DNA of 64,000 bases. Origin: Aquatica leii (lineage: Eukaryota; Arthropoda; Insecta; Coleoptera; Lampyridae). Positions 10,673 to 21,514 of the stretch are shown piece after piece. Position 1 is the first letter of the stretch, and each line of letters starts with the position of its first letter. The position numbers and the translations under genes were made by a program. Location: NCBI GenBank assembly GCA_035610365.1, contig CM069432.1, positions 240,836,104 through 240,900,103 on the forward strand, given 5' to 3'. The notes under the pieces were generated by a model. The model did not search any database. It saw only the letters and a program-made list of their open reading frames with translations, and had not been told where the DNA came from.

Positions 10673-12962
10673 GAGCTAAAGGAGGGGTAGGGTGTATACT
10701 CAAGAAGAAAGTGGCAAAATATTTAACTAAATGGGATTGTGTCTCGGAAAGAATCCTAAAGATTGAGCTAACACTTGGTATGCATGATAAGTTAAAAACT
10801 CTATGGACCAAATGAAGATGACAATAACTTAACAAAAGAGACATTTTGGGATACAGTCACATCAGTAATATACTGCGATAATGGAAACACTATTATTCTA
10901 GGTGACTTAAATGGAAGAGTAGGGGTCAAAGACAGTGCATCAAGAAATGTACTAGGATTATATGGTGAAACGTTTCGGAATAACAATGGAGACAGAATCA
11001 TAGATTTATGTATACAAAACAACCTATTAGTAATGAATACTTTCTTCAAACATAAGGATATTCACAAATATACAAGAGAAGTGTGCAGTAGAAATGAGAA
11101 ATCAATAATTGATTACGCGTTAGTTAGCACGAGTCTAAGACCAAAAATAAAAGATGTTAGGGTGAAGAGAGGACAAGAAATATTCAGCGATCACTATTTA
11201 TTCGCAGTCAAAACCAAACTTGGAGTGCCCGTAAGTACAAATAATATCAAAATTTTCAAGAACATACTTCTCATTGCGGCAAAAAACGGTTGTGGTATAA
11301 CAAGAATTAACAGGAACAAAAAGCAAACTGCATGGTGGAACGAAAACATTAAAAAGGAAATTAAAATCAAAAAGGATAAATGGTTGAAGTATCTAAGTAG
11401 AAAAAATGAACTAAACTACCGAGAATACAAAAACCAAAGACTAAAAGTAAAAGAACTTGTCACCCAAGCAAAACAAAGGGCATGGGAAAATTTTGGCCAA
11501 AAAATGGAAACGGACTATCATACAAACCAAAAACTGTTTTATAAAATACTTAAAAATTTGAGAAGTGAAAACAAACAACATGCGATAAAACAAATAAAAG
11601 ATGGCAACGGAAGTATCATTACAGACAAAGAAAAGACAATGGAACGATGGAGAACATACTTCCAAAACCTATACTTTTTACAAACCACAAAGAAAAGACA
11701 TCCAAGAAAATGTAAATTGATGACAAATGAGAACAGTATAAAGTTAGAAGAAATACAAGATAGTATTTATATTCTTAAAAAGGGGAAAGCTCCTGGGTTT
11801 GATTGTATAACTACTATAAATGTTAAGGTGTATGGGTAATAAAGGGCAACATCTGCTTAGGATAATATGCAACAAAGCCTGGAGTGAACGAACTGTGCCA
11901 AAAGACTGGGAAGTGGGTTTAATAGTACCAATATTCAAAAAAGGTGATAGAAGAGATTGCAGTAATTATAGGGGTATCACTCTGTTAAGCAACGTGTTAA
12001 AAGTGTATGAAAGGGTACTAGAAAAACAATTAGTAACAAAACTAGAATCTCGGTTAGAAGAGTCACAAAGCGGATTTAGAAAGGGGCGAAGCATTCAGGA
12101 CCACATCTTTACATTACATCAATTAAATGAAAAACTAAGAAATACAAAAGTAAAAATGTTCTTAGCATTTCTAGATTTAGAAAAAGCATTCGGCAGATTA
12201 CCGAGAGCAGTGGTAGAAGAATGCTTAACAAAAACAGGAGTTGATGCAAACCTGACACAAGGAATTATGAGTCTATACAAGAACAATAGAAACTTCGTTA
12301 GAACAGACAACATGCTTTCAAAAGATTTTCCGGTGAGCAAAGGTATACGGCAAGGAGGAGTCATAAGCCCAATGTTGTTTAATATAGTACTAGATGATGT
12401 CATTAAAGAAACAAAAACAAGTAAATTCTACGTAGGCCATAGAAACATGGAACCGGTATGGTTTAGTGAATGTGTCTTTGCCGACGATGTAGTTGTGTTT
12501 GCTAAAAGTGAAAGTGACCTTCAAAGGAATATAGACATCTGGGTTAACAAACTAGCAGGAAAAGAACTAAAAGTGAGTGAACAAAAAACTAAAGTTATGG
12601 TCAGCGGAAAACCGGACACTACTATAAATATATCCATAAACGGGAAACCAATAGAACAGGTAATCACCTATAAGTATCTCGGAGTGCATGTTAACAGCAA
12701 GGGACATCAAGACACGGAAATAAATGCAAGAATAGAAAGTGCTGCAAATGTGTACCATACAATTAAAAACAGTTTCCTGGGGAAAAAGGAGGTAACATTA
12801 AAAACAAAGATAAATGCATATAAGACAGTTTTTATCCCTATATTGACGTTTGGATGCGAAAGTCAGAAATGATAACATCAGGGAAATATTGGAAGTACAA
12901 GCAATACACGAGTATATTGAAAGATGCCAACTCAGATGGTATGGACACCTTATACTCTAAAC
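10673..12962 (+). pseudogene. LINE ORF2: endonuclease plus reverse transcriptase, internally deleted
   Basis: The ORF2 N-terminus is missing: ORF1 runs almost directly into the mid-endonuclease piece GGVGCILKKKVAKYL (about 10,681) and VSERILKIELTLGM. A frame change at about 10,797 leads to YGPNEDDNN, IILGDLNGRVG (about 10,893-10,925) and FSDHYLFAVKTK (SDH motif, about 11,185). The RT has VGLIVPIFKKGDRRDCSNYR, SGFRKGRSIQDHI, motif A FLDLEKAFG (second conserved Asp replaced by Gly), motif B KGIRQGGVISPMLFNIVLDD and motif C CVFADDVVVFAK. A frame change near 11,820 separates the two large open parts. Near the end, FGCES is joined by deletion to RNDNIREILE and LRWYGHL, the usual LINE C-terminus. 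The FADD is intact but the copy is dead. Confidence 0.85.
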
Positions 12963-13454
12963 AACAAATGAATGAAGTAACATAGTGGAGTTTTTAAATT
13001 TATAGCGTTTTAAAAAAGTATGTTTAGTCTGTTTGACGTTTCTTATACCAAAAATTGTTTAACAAAATTTACACAAGATGACAACGCAAAAATGACAAGA
13101 CTTTATTAATAAATAAATCCAAAATTTTGTATCAGTTATTTTAACTTTTGCCGAAAAACTTTAAACAATCTTGTTTCCTTTTTTGGTTGTTACCTATTTA
13201 TAACATACACTGAAAGCTCAAAGATATTCTAATAAATTTATTAACAGTGCTCGAAAAAAATTTTTTTTGTTTTTTCTAAAAATATAAACACCAACTAAGT
13301 CAATACAGTAATAAGCAAGTCAGTCAGTGTTATAAGTGGTTATGTGGATATCTAATGTTTTAAGAATATCGATAAGTTTTGTAGTTAGAACAGGTACATT
13401 ATTATTTCTTACATAAGTTACAATAGAATACAATACTGAAGTTAGTGTCAAATA
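12963..13454. other. Gene-free spacer between two LINEs
   Basis: No coding motifs on either strand. A/T-rich with several T runs. Confidence 0.5.
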
Positions 13455-13566
13455 ATATACGGTAATAATAAATAATTGACGGTCCTGTTTGATGCAATAG
13501 GTTTAGTGTACCACTCTACCAGTATCATATAAGTATTCTATTCTTTAATTAATCGCACGTCAAAAA
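13455..13566 (+). repeat. Left arm of a ~105-bp inverted repeat bracketing the second plus-strand LINE
   Basis: The complement of this segment matches 17,265-17,366 with few differences. Shared blocks include aaacctattgcatcaaacag, atatgatactg and attaattaa. The two arms enclose about 3.7 kb holding the second LINE. They could be terminal repeats of an older DNA element into which the LINE inserted, or part of the LINE insertion itself. Confidence 0.7.
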
Positions 13567-13879
13567 GCTTAATTATCAACCTACATTTTTACTACATGAA
13601 CTTGAAGGCGGTCGAGTGATAAACAAACAATTTCGTAACGGATAATAACGGTAGAAACGAGTAATTTAAAGGGAAACAATTGTGGGGTGGTAAGTGGTTA
13701 GATAATATAAAAGTGATATAATATGGTATTTTAAAAGAAATTAAAGTATGAGTAGAATTAATAGAAAGAAAGTTAATTTAAAATTTAGGCATAAAGATAA
13801 GAGGTAACCGAGGGGGTCGAAGCGATAAACACAGCCACGGTCGCATATAAAGTGTAAAGTGTTAAACAGGGTCGGGTTA

Positions 13880-14510
13880 CGATGAATTTAAGTTTTGCGA
13901 AAAGATGGTGGACAACGGGGAAAATGAAGAAGACAGTGTTATGTTGGAAATAAAAAATATGTTTTAAAAAGTAGAGGGAAAGTTATTGGCTGTAGAAGTA
14001 AAAATAGACACAAATCATAAAAGAATTACAACAAGAGAATAGATCGTTGCAACCAGAAAACCATTCACTAAAGGGGCAGATAAGGAAACAAGGAACAAGA
14101 ATAGAAGTATTGGAAACAGAGATAAGAAATAAAAATTTAATATTTTATAGGATGGAAGAAAAAATTGGGGAAGAAAATAGGAGATACATTTTAAAAATGG
14201 GATGTGCAAACAAGACGGAGGAGATATAACAAGGTTAGTAAAAGACATGGTACACAAAGATAGAACAATACTGGTAGAAATTTCAGGATGGAGTGAAAAA
14301 ATGGAAGTATTAAAAGCTACAAAAAAAACTTGAAAGCACAGAAATATGAATTGCAGATAACTACCCTAAAATAGTGAGGGAACAACGCAAAAAGTTGAGT
14401 CAATATATGAAACAAGTAAGGAAAGGCCGAAAAAAGGCACAATTAAGATATAACAAACTTTTAATAGACGGAAAGGAATATACGCTAGAGGAATTAATGA
14501 AGTAAAACAA
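13880..14510 (+). pseudogene. LINE ORF1 (coiled coil plus basic C-terminal domain), degenerate
   Basis: Pieces in shifting frames: ENRSLQPENHSLKGQIRKQG and RIEVLETEIRNKNLIFYRME (coiled coil and the start of an RRM-like domain, about 14,035-14,160), then ADNYPKIVREQRKKLSQYMK and KGRKKAQLRYNKLLIDGKEY (about 14,357-14,485) ending at a TAA near 14,504. This is the L1-type ORF1 layout: coiled coil, RNA-recognition part, basic C-terminal domain. In-frame stops between pieces make it non-functional. It belongs with the ORF2 that starts about 160 bp downstream. Confidence 0.72.
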
Positions 14511-14659
14511 CTGTCAAAAGTAAATAGTAATATGAGTAAAGCAAGGACATCAAGCATGAGATCATTAGAGAACGATGAAAATGCTGATTGAAAAAGCAAA
14601 TGAAAATTATTACAAATAGTGGACGGCGCCTAAAAAACTAAGTAAAAATAAAGAAGATG

Positions 14660-17215
14660 GACAAAGAAAAAAGATACATAAAAAAAACAAATTTTTGGTT
14701 AGGGACATGAAATGTAAAAAGTTTAAATAGGGTAGGAGCAACTTCAAACTTAATGAACGAAATAACAAGGTATAAATGAGCTATTGTAGCAGTACAAGAA
14801 ATGAGATGAAAGAAGAGTGGAATAATAGAATTAGGGGATTACATAATAGCATAGTGTGCGGCAAAAGGAGGTGAATTTGGAACAAGATTTGTAATAAACA
14901 GCAAGTATAAACATACAATAGTAACATTCCAGTAAATTAAATACTGGCGTTACTAAGAATAAAAGCAAAATTCTTTAATATTACTATTTGCGGCGTACAT
15001 GTCCCGACGGAAGATAAAAGGGATAAGGAAAAATAGTTATTTTATGCACAGGTACGAGAAATACTGGATGAAACCCAAAGACACAATGTGAAAATAATTT
15101 TAGGAGACTTCAATGCACAAGTGGGAAAGGAAAAACAGTATAAAACAATTATAGGAAAACATAGCTTGCAGGAAGAGAGCAATGATAACGGACAACGTTT
15201 AATAAACCTGGCCAGTAGTAATGATTTGATTGTAAGCAGTACAAGATTCATGCACACAAAAAATCATAAAGAAACATGGATGTCACCGAATGGAATAACT
15301 AGGAATCAGATTTACCATGTTCTGATAGGAGTAAGACATGGAACAGACATACAAGATGTGTGAAGCTGTAGAGAAACGGATTGCGATACACGGATCATTT
15401 TTTAGTACGGGTGAAGTATAATCAGAAAATAAAAGCAAAGATAATAAGACTACAAGTTTAACATAAACGAATTAATACAGAATAAGCAAATAACCAGGAG
15501 GAGGAACAAATAAAAAGATCAACTATGAAGACTTTTATAAAAATGTTACGAAGAGTGAATACAGGAAATCAAAGAGAAAAGTGGTATGTTGAAGAAAGCA
15601 AAGAAGCAATACAGAGAAATGCAGCAAGAATAAAACTGATGGATAACTTAACTGAAAAAATCGAGAAAGCTACAAGGAAAGGAGATTCAAGGCTAAGAGG
15701 ATACGTAGAAGGAAGAAAATACAGTTTGAAGTAAAAATTAATAGCTATAGAAGAAGCAGAACAAATGAAGTAAAGTAAAAAATCAGGACTCAGTGATAAC
15801 AACCAAGAGTTACATTGTGTAAGGATGCGGAAGGAAATTATGTAGGAAACAAGCAAAAGATCGTGAAAAGATGAAGATAGTACTTTAAAGAACTGTTAAA
15901 TCGAAATAAACAAGACATAACTGAGATGCAAAAGAATAAAAGACAAGAACAACAGGAAGAAAGGGTGAGGAATTTACCAACACAGGAAAAAATATAAATA
16001 ATAAAGAATTTGTAAAATAACAGATCTTCAAGGGAAGAATGCATAGTAACAAAGATGTTAAAATATGAAAAGAAAGAATTGGAAGAAAAAATGTGTAGTT
16101 TGGCGGGAAATATCTGGAAGAAAAAGAAGATGCCGGATGGGTGGAACGTGGCGATAATATGTCCTCTACACAAACAGGAGAACAAAACAATATGCCAAAA
16201 TTTCCGGGAGAACTTTATTAAATTTAAGATATAAAATGCACAACAATAGCAAAAAAGTTAATGCCGTTAATGGAAAATGAAGTTGGTGATTATCAGAATG
16301 GTTTCAGAAAAAATCGAACAACACCAGATCACATATTCTTTATAGAATTTAGTCAGGCGTATGATACAATTCTGAAGAAACAGTTGTATATACATGGTAT
16401 TGGAATAGATAGTACGCAAAATACAAATAAACAAAAGTGGAACTATATTAAATAAGAGTGTACAAACTCGAGCATACGCGGACGAGAAGTCGGAATTGAA
16501 AGTATTTTTGCAAATGCAGAAAACGGCAAAAATTGCGGGACTCAGAATAAATGATAAAAGATGTAAAGTTATGATAACAGCAAAACATGTAGCAAAGCAA
16601 GGTGGTGTGCAAATAGGTCAAAAAGTATTTGAAAAAGTGAAGAAGTTTAAATATCTTGCTTCAATAATTACGTTAAAAAATGAGTGTATAGTGGACATTA
16701 CAGCAAGAATAACGTCAGAAAATAATTGTTTTTGTGCGCTGCAAAAGGTGTTTAAATAAAAGGTTGTTTTGATAAATTCTAAATTAAAAGTGTACAGATT
16801 AGTAGTAAGACCAATTTGAATATTTGGTAAAAAAGAATATAAAGAAGAATTTTTGACCTAGTCAACGTTACGGGAGAATGGAGGAGTATGTATAACTTTG
16901 AACTGAAAGAGAGATATAATAAACCAAGTGTAACAATCGAAATAAAAGGCAGGCTCTGACATATGGAGAGAATGGACTTATCAAGGAAACTAAAAAAATT
17001 TTTGTTGGATAGATAAGGTGGAAAAAATTTGGAAGTGGCAGGACTAGAAAACTGGATAAGAGTAATTGGGGACCGAAAGGAATGCAGAAAAGTGGTGCAG
17101 GTGCAAGATCAAACACAGGAGTGACTACCTTGTGCGGGAAGATTAGTCAAGAAACTCTAAGGAGAGGCCATGGCCCTGAATGGGCTGCAAAGCGCCAACG
17201 AGTAAATAAGTAAAT
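14660..17215 (+). pseudogene. LINE ORF2 relic (endonuclease, partial RT, C-terminus)
   Basis: The endonuclease is readable almost throughout: IVAVQEMR (about 14,782), IILGDFNAQVGKEKQ (about 15,094-15,138), NDNGQRLINLASSNDLIVSS and RNQIYHVLIGVRHGTDIQDV. The expected NQIDH reads NQIYH, so a catalytic-site residue is lost. RT fragments: PDGWNVAIICPLHK (about 16,132), GDYQNGFRKNRTTPDHIFFI and a motif A-like FSQAYDTI. A deletion has removed motif B. RAYADEKSEL (about 16,470) is the place of YADD but reads YADE. The C-terminus includes WRSMYNFELKERYNK (about 16,880) and AMALNGLQSANE (about 17,168-17,203). Several TAG/TGA codons fall at places where related proteins have Trp or Gln. It is related to the LINE at 1-1.5 kb. 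Confidence 0.82.
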
Positions 17216-17264
17216 ATGTAGATGATATAATCACATATTGGAGAGAGAAGGTTCCTTACCGTTT

Positions 17265-17366
17265 TCATACGTGAGATTAATTAATGAACAACATACTAAT
17301 ATGATACTGACACAGTGATACAGCAAACCTATTGCATCAAACAGGACTATCAATTATTTGTGTAAA
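17265..17366 (-). repeat. Right arm of the inverted repeat bracketing the second plus-strand LINE
   Basis: Complementary to 13,455-13,566, including cctattgcatcaaacaggac and atgatactgac. See the left-arm entry. Confidence 0.7.
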
Positions 17367-17401
17367 CACCCTCACCACCAAAAAATAAACTGGTTCCAGG
17401 C

Positions 17402-17462
17402 ATTTCGCCCCTACACATTTCGCCCCATACGTTTCGCCCCCATATACATTTCGCCCCCGTAC
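17402..17462 (+). repeat. Subterminal tandem tttcgcccc repeats of the MULE
   Basis: Four copies of tttcgcccc spaced 13-18 bp apart, within variants of catttcgcccctaca. The complement gggcgaaa recurs near the other end at about 19,765. Such subterminal repeats usually serve as transposase binding sites; that role here is inferred. Confidence 0.75.
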
Positions 17463-17765
17463 ATAGAAAATATACAGTAGGTACAGAAATTGTTATTGCT
17501 CTGGTGTTAATGTATTACAAATATTCGTACGTAAAGTTATCAAATATGATTGATTTTGTAAATTGCGAACTCAAAAGTGTTAATGGAATAATCTTTAGAA
17601 GTGAAATACTTTAATTATCATTATCTTATCACTAATTGTCATTATCATATCATTTAATGTGATTAGATGCCATTAGATATTTCGGGGTAGTTAAGGGTAT
17701 AGAAAGCAAGAAATCCAATAAAAGGGAATTATTGTTGCTCTGCTCTTTAGTATATTACAAACTTT

Positions 17766-19167
17766 TTGAACGCAATTATTATGGCTTTTGTAAATTCTAC
17801 ACGAGGTGCTAAGAAGTTTGTGTGCGAAGATAATTTTGTATATGTTTTCTCCAAGAAGACGGCTGACGAGGAACATGCTATTTGGGTGTGCGAACGACGA
17901 GGAAAATGCAAAGGGCGTGTTTGGACTGCAGGTAATTTGATATATCTGTAACTGATAACTTAAGTAACTATGTTTTAAAAAAATTATCACGTCAGTCTAA
18001 AATTGCCTGCAATTCCATTTCTTTTTAATATATATCTGTAATTTTATTACTTGAGAATTTATTAGTCTATACAAAGTTCGCATCTATGTTTAGGAAATGC
18101 TCCTGTTTTAAGTCGCAAAGTTGTTTAACATAACTATGCTGCTGATGCAGTAAGACCTGTGAAATTATGTGTTGTCCAAAATATGAAAGAGGGGGCAAGT
18201 AATACCAAAGAAACCCCACAACAAATAATGGCAACGTGTCTGGACAACGTTCAAGATCATGTTTTGTATCGGTTGCCCAGAAAGGATGCCATTTTACGAT
18301 TCATTCGTCGTGCTCGAAATGTAGCTGGTATGCCTGCTATTCCAGTGAATGTTGAAGATTTGAACATCAGTTTCTCCGGTACGATTCGGAACAAACTCTG
18401 TTGCCTGGCAGAATGCTAATTTTTTCGACCACACAGAATCTTAATGTTTTGGCCAGAAATGACAAGTGGTACGCTGATGGTACATTTTCGATTGCCTGCT
18501 ATTGACGCCTTTACAGAAGAGTTTCCTGAAATTCAAGTCTCCGGATGTTTTTTCCATTTGACACAGAGTGTTTGGAGAAAACTTCAGTCTCTGGGATTGC
18601 AGATAATACAATAATCATAAATTATTCTATTATATAAGTAATCGTTATAATTTTGATTTCAGGTAAATTACTAAGGGGATGCGAATGCTTCTAACCCTTG
18701 TCTTCGTACCCCCTGTGCAGGTATCTGAATATTTAAATATATTGACGAAAGAGGGAGATTATCCGCAGAAAACTCAAGAAATATTAGATTATTTTGAGGA
18801 AACCTACACTGGTTGCCGTGGGCATCTGCAAAGACGTCCACCCACATTCCACATTGAGCTATGGAATATGTATGGCCGCAGCCTGGAAAACATGCACTGT
18901 ACAAATAACCACATTTACGGGGGACACCTTTACCTTCAAGGCATATGCGACGATTCTTCAAATGTCTTTAACTTCATAAACTCGTTGAAAAAGAAACAAT
19001 TACTAAATAACTTTCTTATAAATCAACTTATGGCTGGAGCAGCTGCACCACCGCAAAATAAAGTGTACGCGGCCCTTTCTCGACGTGTAAAAGCTATTGT
19101 TCAAGATTTTGAAACTAGGGCCCCCTTGGAGTATTTGCGAGGAATCGCACATAATTTCATATTTTAA
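17766..19167 (+). pseudogene. FLYWCH-zinc-finger MULE transposase, internally deleted
   Basis: Residues encoded from 17,781 (FVNSTRGAKKFVCEDNF, then IWVCERRGKCKGRVWTAG) form a FLYWCH zinc finger, a DNA-binding domain common in animal MULE transposases. The next piece (about 18,159-18,419) has QIMATCLDNVQDHVLYRLP and LRFIRRARNVAGMP. After frame changes come LARNDKWYADGTFSIAC (about 18,450-18,500), with the first catalytic Asp in the usual WxxDGTF context, and IQVSGCFFHLTQSVWRKLQS (about 18,530-18,590), the GC.FH..Q signature. The stretch between these motifs is far too short, so the middle of the DDE domain is deleted. The C-terminal 163-codon frame includes ILDYFEETYTG and FHIELWNMYGRSLENMHCTN, typical of the MULE C-terminus. 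Confidence 0.82.
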
Positions 19168-19306
19168 GTAGCTATACCTATCATTAATTTTAATATATCA
19201 GTTGTTACTGTGAAATATATTATTATAAATATGTATTACACAATGAAGTTTTATTATGAAACATGCACGGGGTGTATGGAAAAAAAAGGGTAACAGAGCA
19301 AGCCAT

Positions 19307-19666
19307 ATAAAATCTTAAGCTTTCGCGGTTGTTATGTTTATGATTATAAGCGACTTTCGTCTTAGACCGCGTCGTAGTAAAATACCCAGACTTAGGCTTG
19401 TTCCTAGTCTCTTCTTAAGAGCCAAAACAAAAAGTAGAACTTGGCCTTTGCCGTATTGTCGTTCGTGAACCCAAACTGTGGTAACCACTCTGAAAATGCA
19501 AGCTGCAATGTCTTGCGAAACGTCAGTTTGTTTAGGTTCACGAACGACAAAACGGCAAAGGCCAAGTTCTACTTCTTGTTTTGGCTCTCAAGGAGAGACT
19601 AGGACCAAGTCTAAGTCTGGGTGTTTTACTACGACGCGGTCTAAGCCAAAAATCGCTTATAATCAT
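19307..19666. mobile_element. PLE-derived 360-bp hairpin insertion with 12-bp target duplication
   Basis: Flanked by agagcaagccat at 19,295-19,306 and 19,667-19,678. The interior is a near-perfect inverted repeat: the left arm (about 19,344-19,478) and right arm (about 19,527-19,663) are about 135 bp each and differ at a small number of positions. Both contain the block caaaggccaagttctact or its complement. The spacer carries a hammerhead-like core (see separate entry). The right arm has an open frame reading SSTSCFGSQGETRTKSKSGC, which recurs at 9.1, 24.7 and 47.6 kb. At 24.7 kb it is joined to PLE RT sequence, tying the hairpin to a PLE pseudo-LTR. Confidence 0.85.
19490..19521 (+). ncRNA. 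Hammerhead-ribozyme-like core in the PLE hairpin spacer
   Basis: Reads ctgaaaatgcaag, an 8-9 nt loop, then cttgcgaaac. The second box GAAAC and a 5-bp stem II (gcaag/cttgc) are present. The first box would be CUGANGA but is CTGAAAA here. One extra base lies between box and stem compared with an active hammerhead. PLEs are known to carry hammerhead motifs in their pseudo-LTRs; activity of this copy is doubtful. Confidence 0.5.
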
Positions 19667-19792
19667 AGAGCAAGCCATTTTAATTTAAGCAAAAACTGTG
19701 CACTATTCATATATCCTGGGACGAAATGTGTGAGGGCGGAATGAGCAGGGAGGATATATGTGGGGGCGAAAAGTCCTAGAACCAAAATAAAC

Positions 19793-20300
19793 ATAGTTAA
19801 ATCTATAAAAAACACAATTTTACAACTATGTAGTCCTCAGTTCAAAACAAAGAATCTTAACGTTAACGTTAAATCTCCAGTATTACTATACCACCACCAA
19901 CAGTCTACTGTAATGTATGCCAAAATTATCAATGTACCTGGTCTAAATAAAATGCTTATTCCTATTGTTATAACAAAAATAATAGTTACAACATGCTGTA
20001 CACCAAAAGCAAAGATAAAGTTAACTTACTAAATAAACATAACGTTATATAAAAAATTTGTTGTATGCGGTGCAACAAATGCTATGTGGGTCAAACTAAA
20101 CAAAAAACGATTAATGAGATAAAAATTACAAATATGACTGTAAAAATGAAAAACGAGTCAGCCTTAAGAGTCAGCCTTATCTCAACACCACCTAGATACA
20201 AGTCATAATTTTTATTCTAATAACCCAATAATTTTGGATGTGGATAGTACCTACCAAAAAAGACTAATACCATAAATTATCTACATAACTAAATAAAGTA
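19793..20300 (+). pseudogene. Second type of Penelope-like element, RT tail and GIY-YIG endonuclease
   Basis: After the RT end, shifting frames give NMLYTKSKDKVNLLNKHNVI followed by ICCMRCNKCYVGQTKQTINE (about 20,057-20,120). This is the first half of a GIY-YIG domain with the Cys-rich CxxCxxCYVGQT signature used by one PLE group, distinct from the GVY...YIGETGR type at 4.0 kb. Later pieces include HNFYSNNPIILDVDSTYQKR (about 20,200-20,260). The MULE at 17.39-19.78 kb inserted next to or inside it, since its right target duplication abuts this fragment. Frameshifted and 5' truncated. Confidence 0.75.
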
Positions 20301-21149
20301 ACAATGTAAATTTTAATACAGATACACAAAATTTAATGAGCTTTTGTGGCTACATGCAAAAAAAATTGTGAGTGTATTTTGTAATATGTCAATAAAAGAT
20401 GTACCATTTCTAATGAAATTTTAAATAAATAGTAGCCTCATGAAGTGCACTCATCAGTGGCACAAAACGTCGCCTTAAAAACTACCAGAAATGGTTTCAT
20501 TGCCCCTCCTAAAAGAAGAAACTGACGTTGTTTAACATTAATATTGTTTTAAAAGCGCAATTTATGATAAAAATTGTTACGTTGGGTAGGTTAAAAACTC
20601 ACGCCAAACAATATTATTTAAAACGCTTCATATACATTACTGTTTTTAACAGTATAATTTTTTAAAAAAACAATTTGTATTCTAGTTAAGATAATTTCTT
20701 TTACAAAATTACAGCTTTAACTAAATGACTAAACATTAACTCAACTTAACTAGAATAAGTTAGTTAAAGAAATGTAATATAACTGAATTTGTTATAACGT
20801 AACAACTAATTTTTTAATAGAACCTTTTCAAAAATGTGCTTATTAAGAAAGGTTTAGCTAGATGAAAAAGTAGAGTTGATAATCCCATAAAACAGCAAAG
20901 AATAAAATTCCATCGTAAATGTTATTTCAAACATAAATTATTGTTGGCTGCATCGCAAATAATTCAAGCGTGTTTTGCTTAATCGATTCAATTAACAGGA
21001 AAGTAGAGATAAACTGGTGCAAAGCACCGAACAAAAGTGTTTATAACGTTTAAAACGAATTATTTTGCAATTCATATTTTTATGTTTTTTTTGCAATCAA
21101 GCACAATTTATGATTTGAATTTTAACGTTTAAATAATAGAAAAACTTAC
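20301..21149. other. Gene-free; probable intron of the Lcch3-like gene
   Basis: No coding motifs. At about 20,436-20,475, tcatgaagtgcac followed by gtggcacaaaacgtcg looks like a decayed hammerhead-like motif, consistent with the 3' end of the preceding PLE. The rest is A/T-rich. Confidence 0.45.
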
Positions 21150-21154
21150 TGTAC

Positions 21155-21255
21155 CTCCAAAATTAGGGCGTAAACGAATATCGTAACCTTCTAACAACTT
21201 GGATATTGTTTGTGTCACGTTGTCCAATCTATCCGAAACCATGGTTTTTTTAATT
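21155..21255 (-). CDS. Lcch3: Lcch3-like ligand-gated chloride channel subunit, exon 2 (start of extracellular domain)
   Basis: Encodes IKKTMVSDRLDNVTQTISKL and LLEGYDIRLRPNFGG, the very conserved beginning of the extracellular ligand-binding domain of cys-loop GABA-receptor-type subunits. The NVTQTIS...GYDIRLRPNFGG version points to Lcch3 rather than Rdl. The exon follows a good acceptor (ttattttgttacag) and ends at ggag|gtacag, or 5 nt later at aca|gtaagt. The first donor keeps the conserved GG in phase. The exon starts with the last base of a codon, which fits the two-base overhang of the preceding exon. The downstream exons, with the Cys loop and four membrane segments, are not visible at lower coordinates. 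The subunit would sit in the neuronal plasma membrane and form a GABA-gated channel, possibly in heteromers. Confidence 0.82.
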
Positions 21256-21514
21256 CTGTAACAAAATAACTCGGTTTGACATTTGGTTTTAATAGAGACA
21301 GATAAAATTTTTTGTGCATGACTAAACAAAGTAACTTACTACATAAATGGATTATAGAAAAGGCTTGCATTGACTATTCAATTGTTGGGTATATTATTTG
21401 TCTAATTTTAACATTACTGTTTATTATGATGTATGTATAAGCAAATTTCAATGTGCAAGTCATTACCAAAAATGTTTCAGAAATGTGAAAAGCGAAAAGA
21501 TTTAAAATAGTTAC

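Larger units (their letters stand above)
17391..19784 (+). mobile_element. MULE DNA transposon (FLYWCH type) with TIRs and target duplication
   Basis: The element starts tggttccagg and ends cctagaacca, a 10-bp terminal inverted repeat with one mismatch. It is flanked on both sides by aaataaac (17,383-17,390 and 19,785-19,792), an 8-bp target duplication, or 9 bp if the shared A is counted. MULEs typically make about 9-bp duplications. The subterminal parts carry a repeated word, tttcgcccc, four times at 17,402-17,456 and in inverted form two or three times at about 19,711-19,775. The interior holds a decayed FLYWCH/MULE transposase. A 360-bp PLE-derived hairpin has inserted at 19,307-19,666, so the original element was about 2.0 kb. 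Confidence 0.85.

Noticed and set aside
19478..19744. An 88-codon frame with SSTSCFGSQGETRTK as a novel small protein
   Set aside because: It lies in one arm of the PLE hairpin and recurs in fragments at 9.1, 24.7 and 47.6 kb. It is pseudo-LTR sequence, perhaps the start of a PLE ORF, not a host gene.
17402..19775. CRISPR-like reading of the spaced tttcgcccc repeats
   Set aside because: Repeats are 9 bp with variable 4-9 bp gaps at the ends of a TIR transposon in eukaryotic DNA; this is a subterminal array, not a CRISPR.
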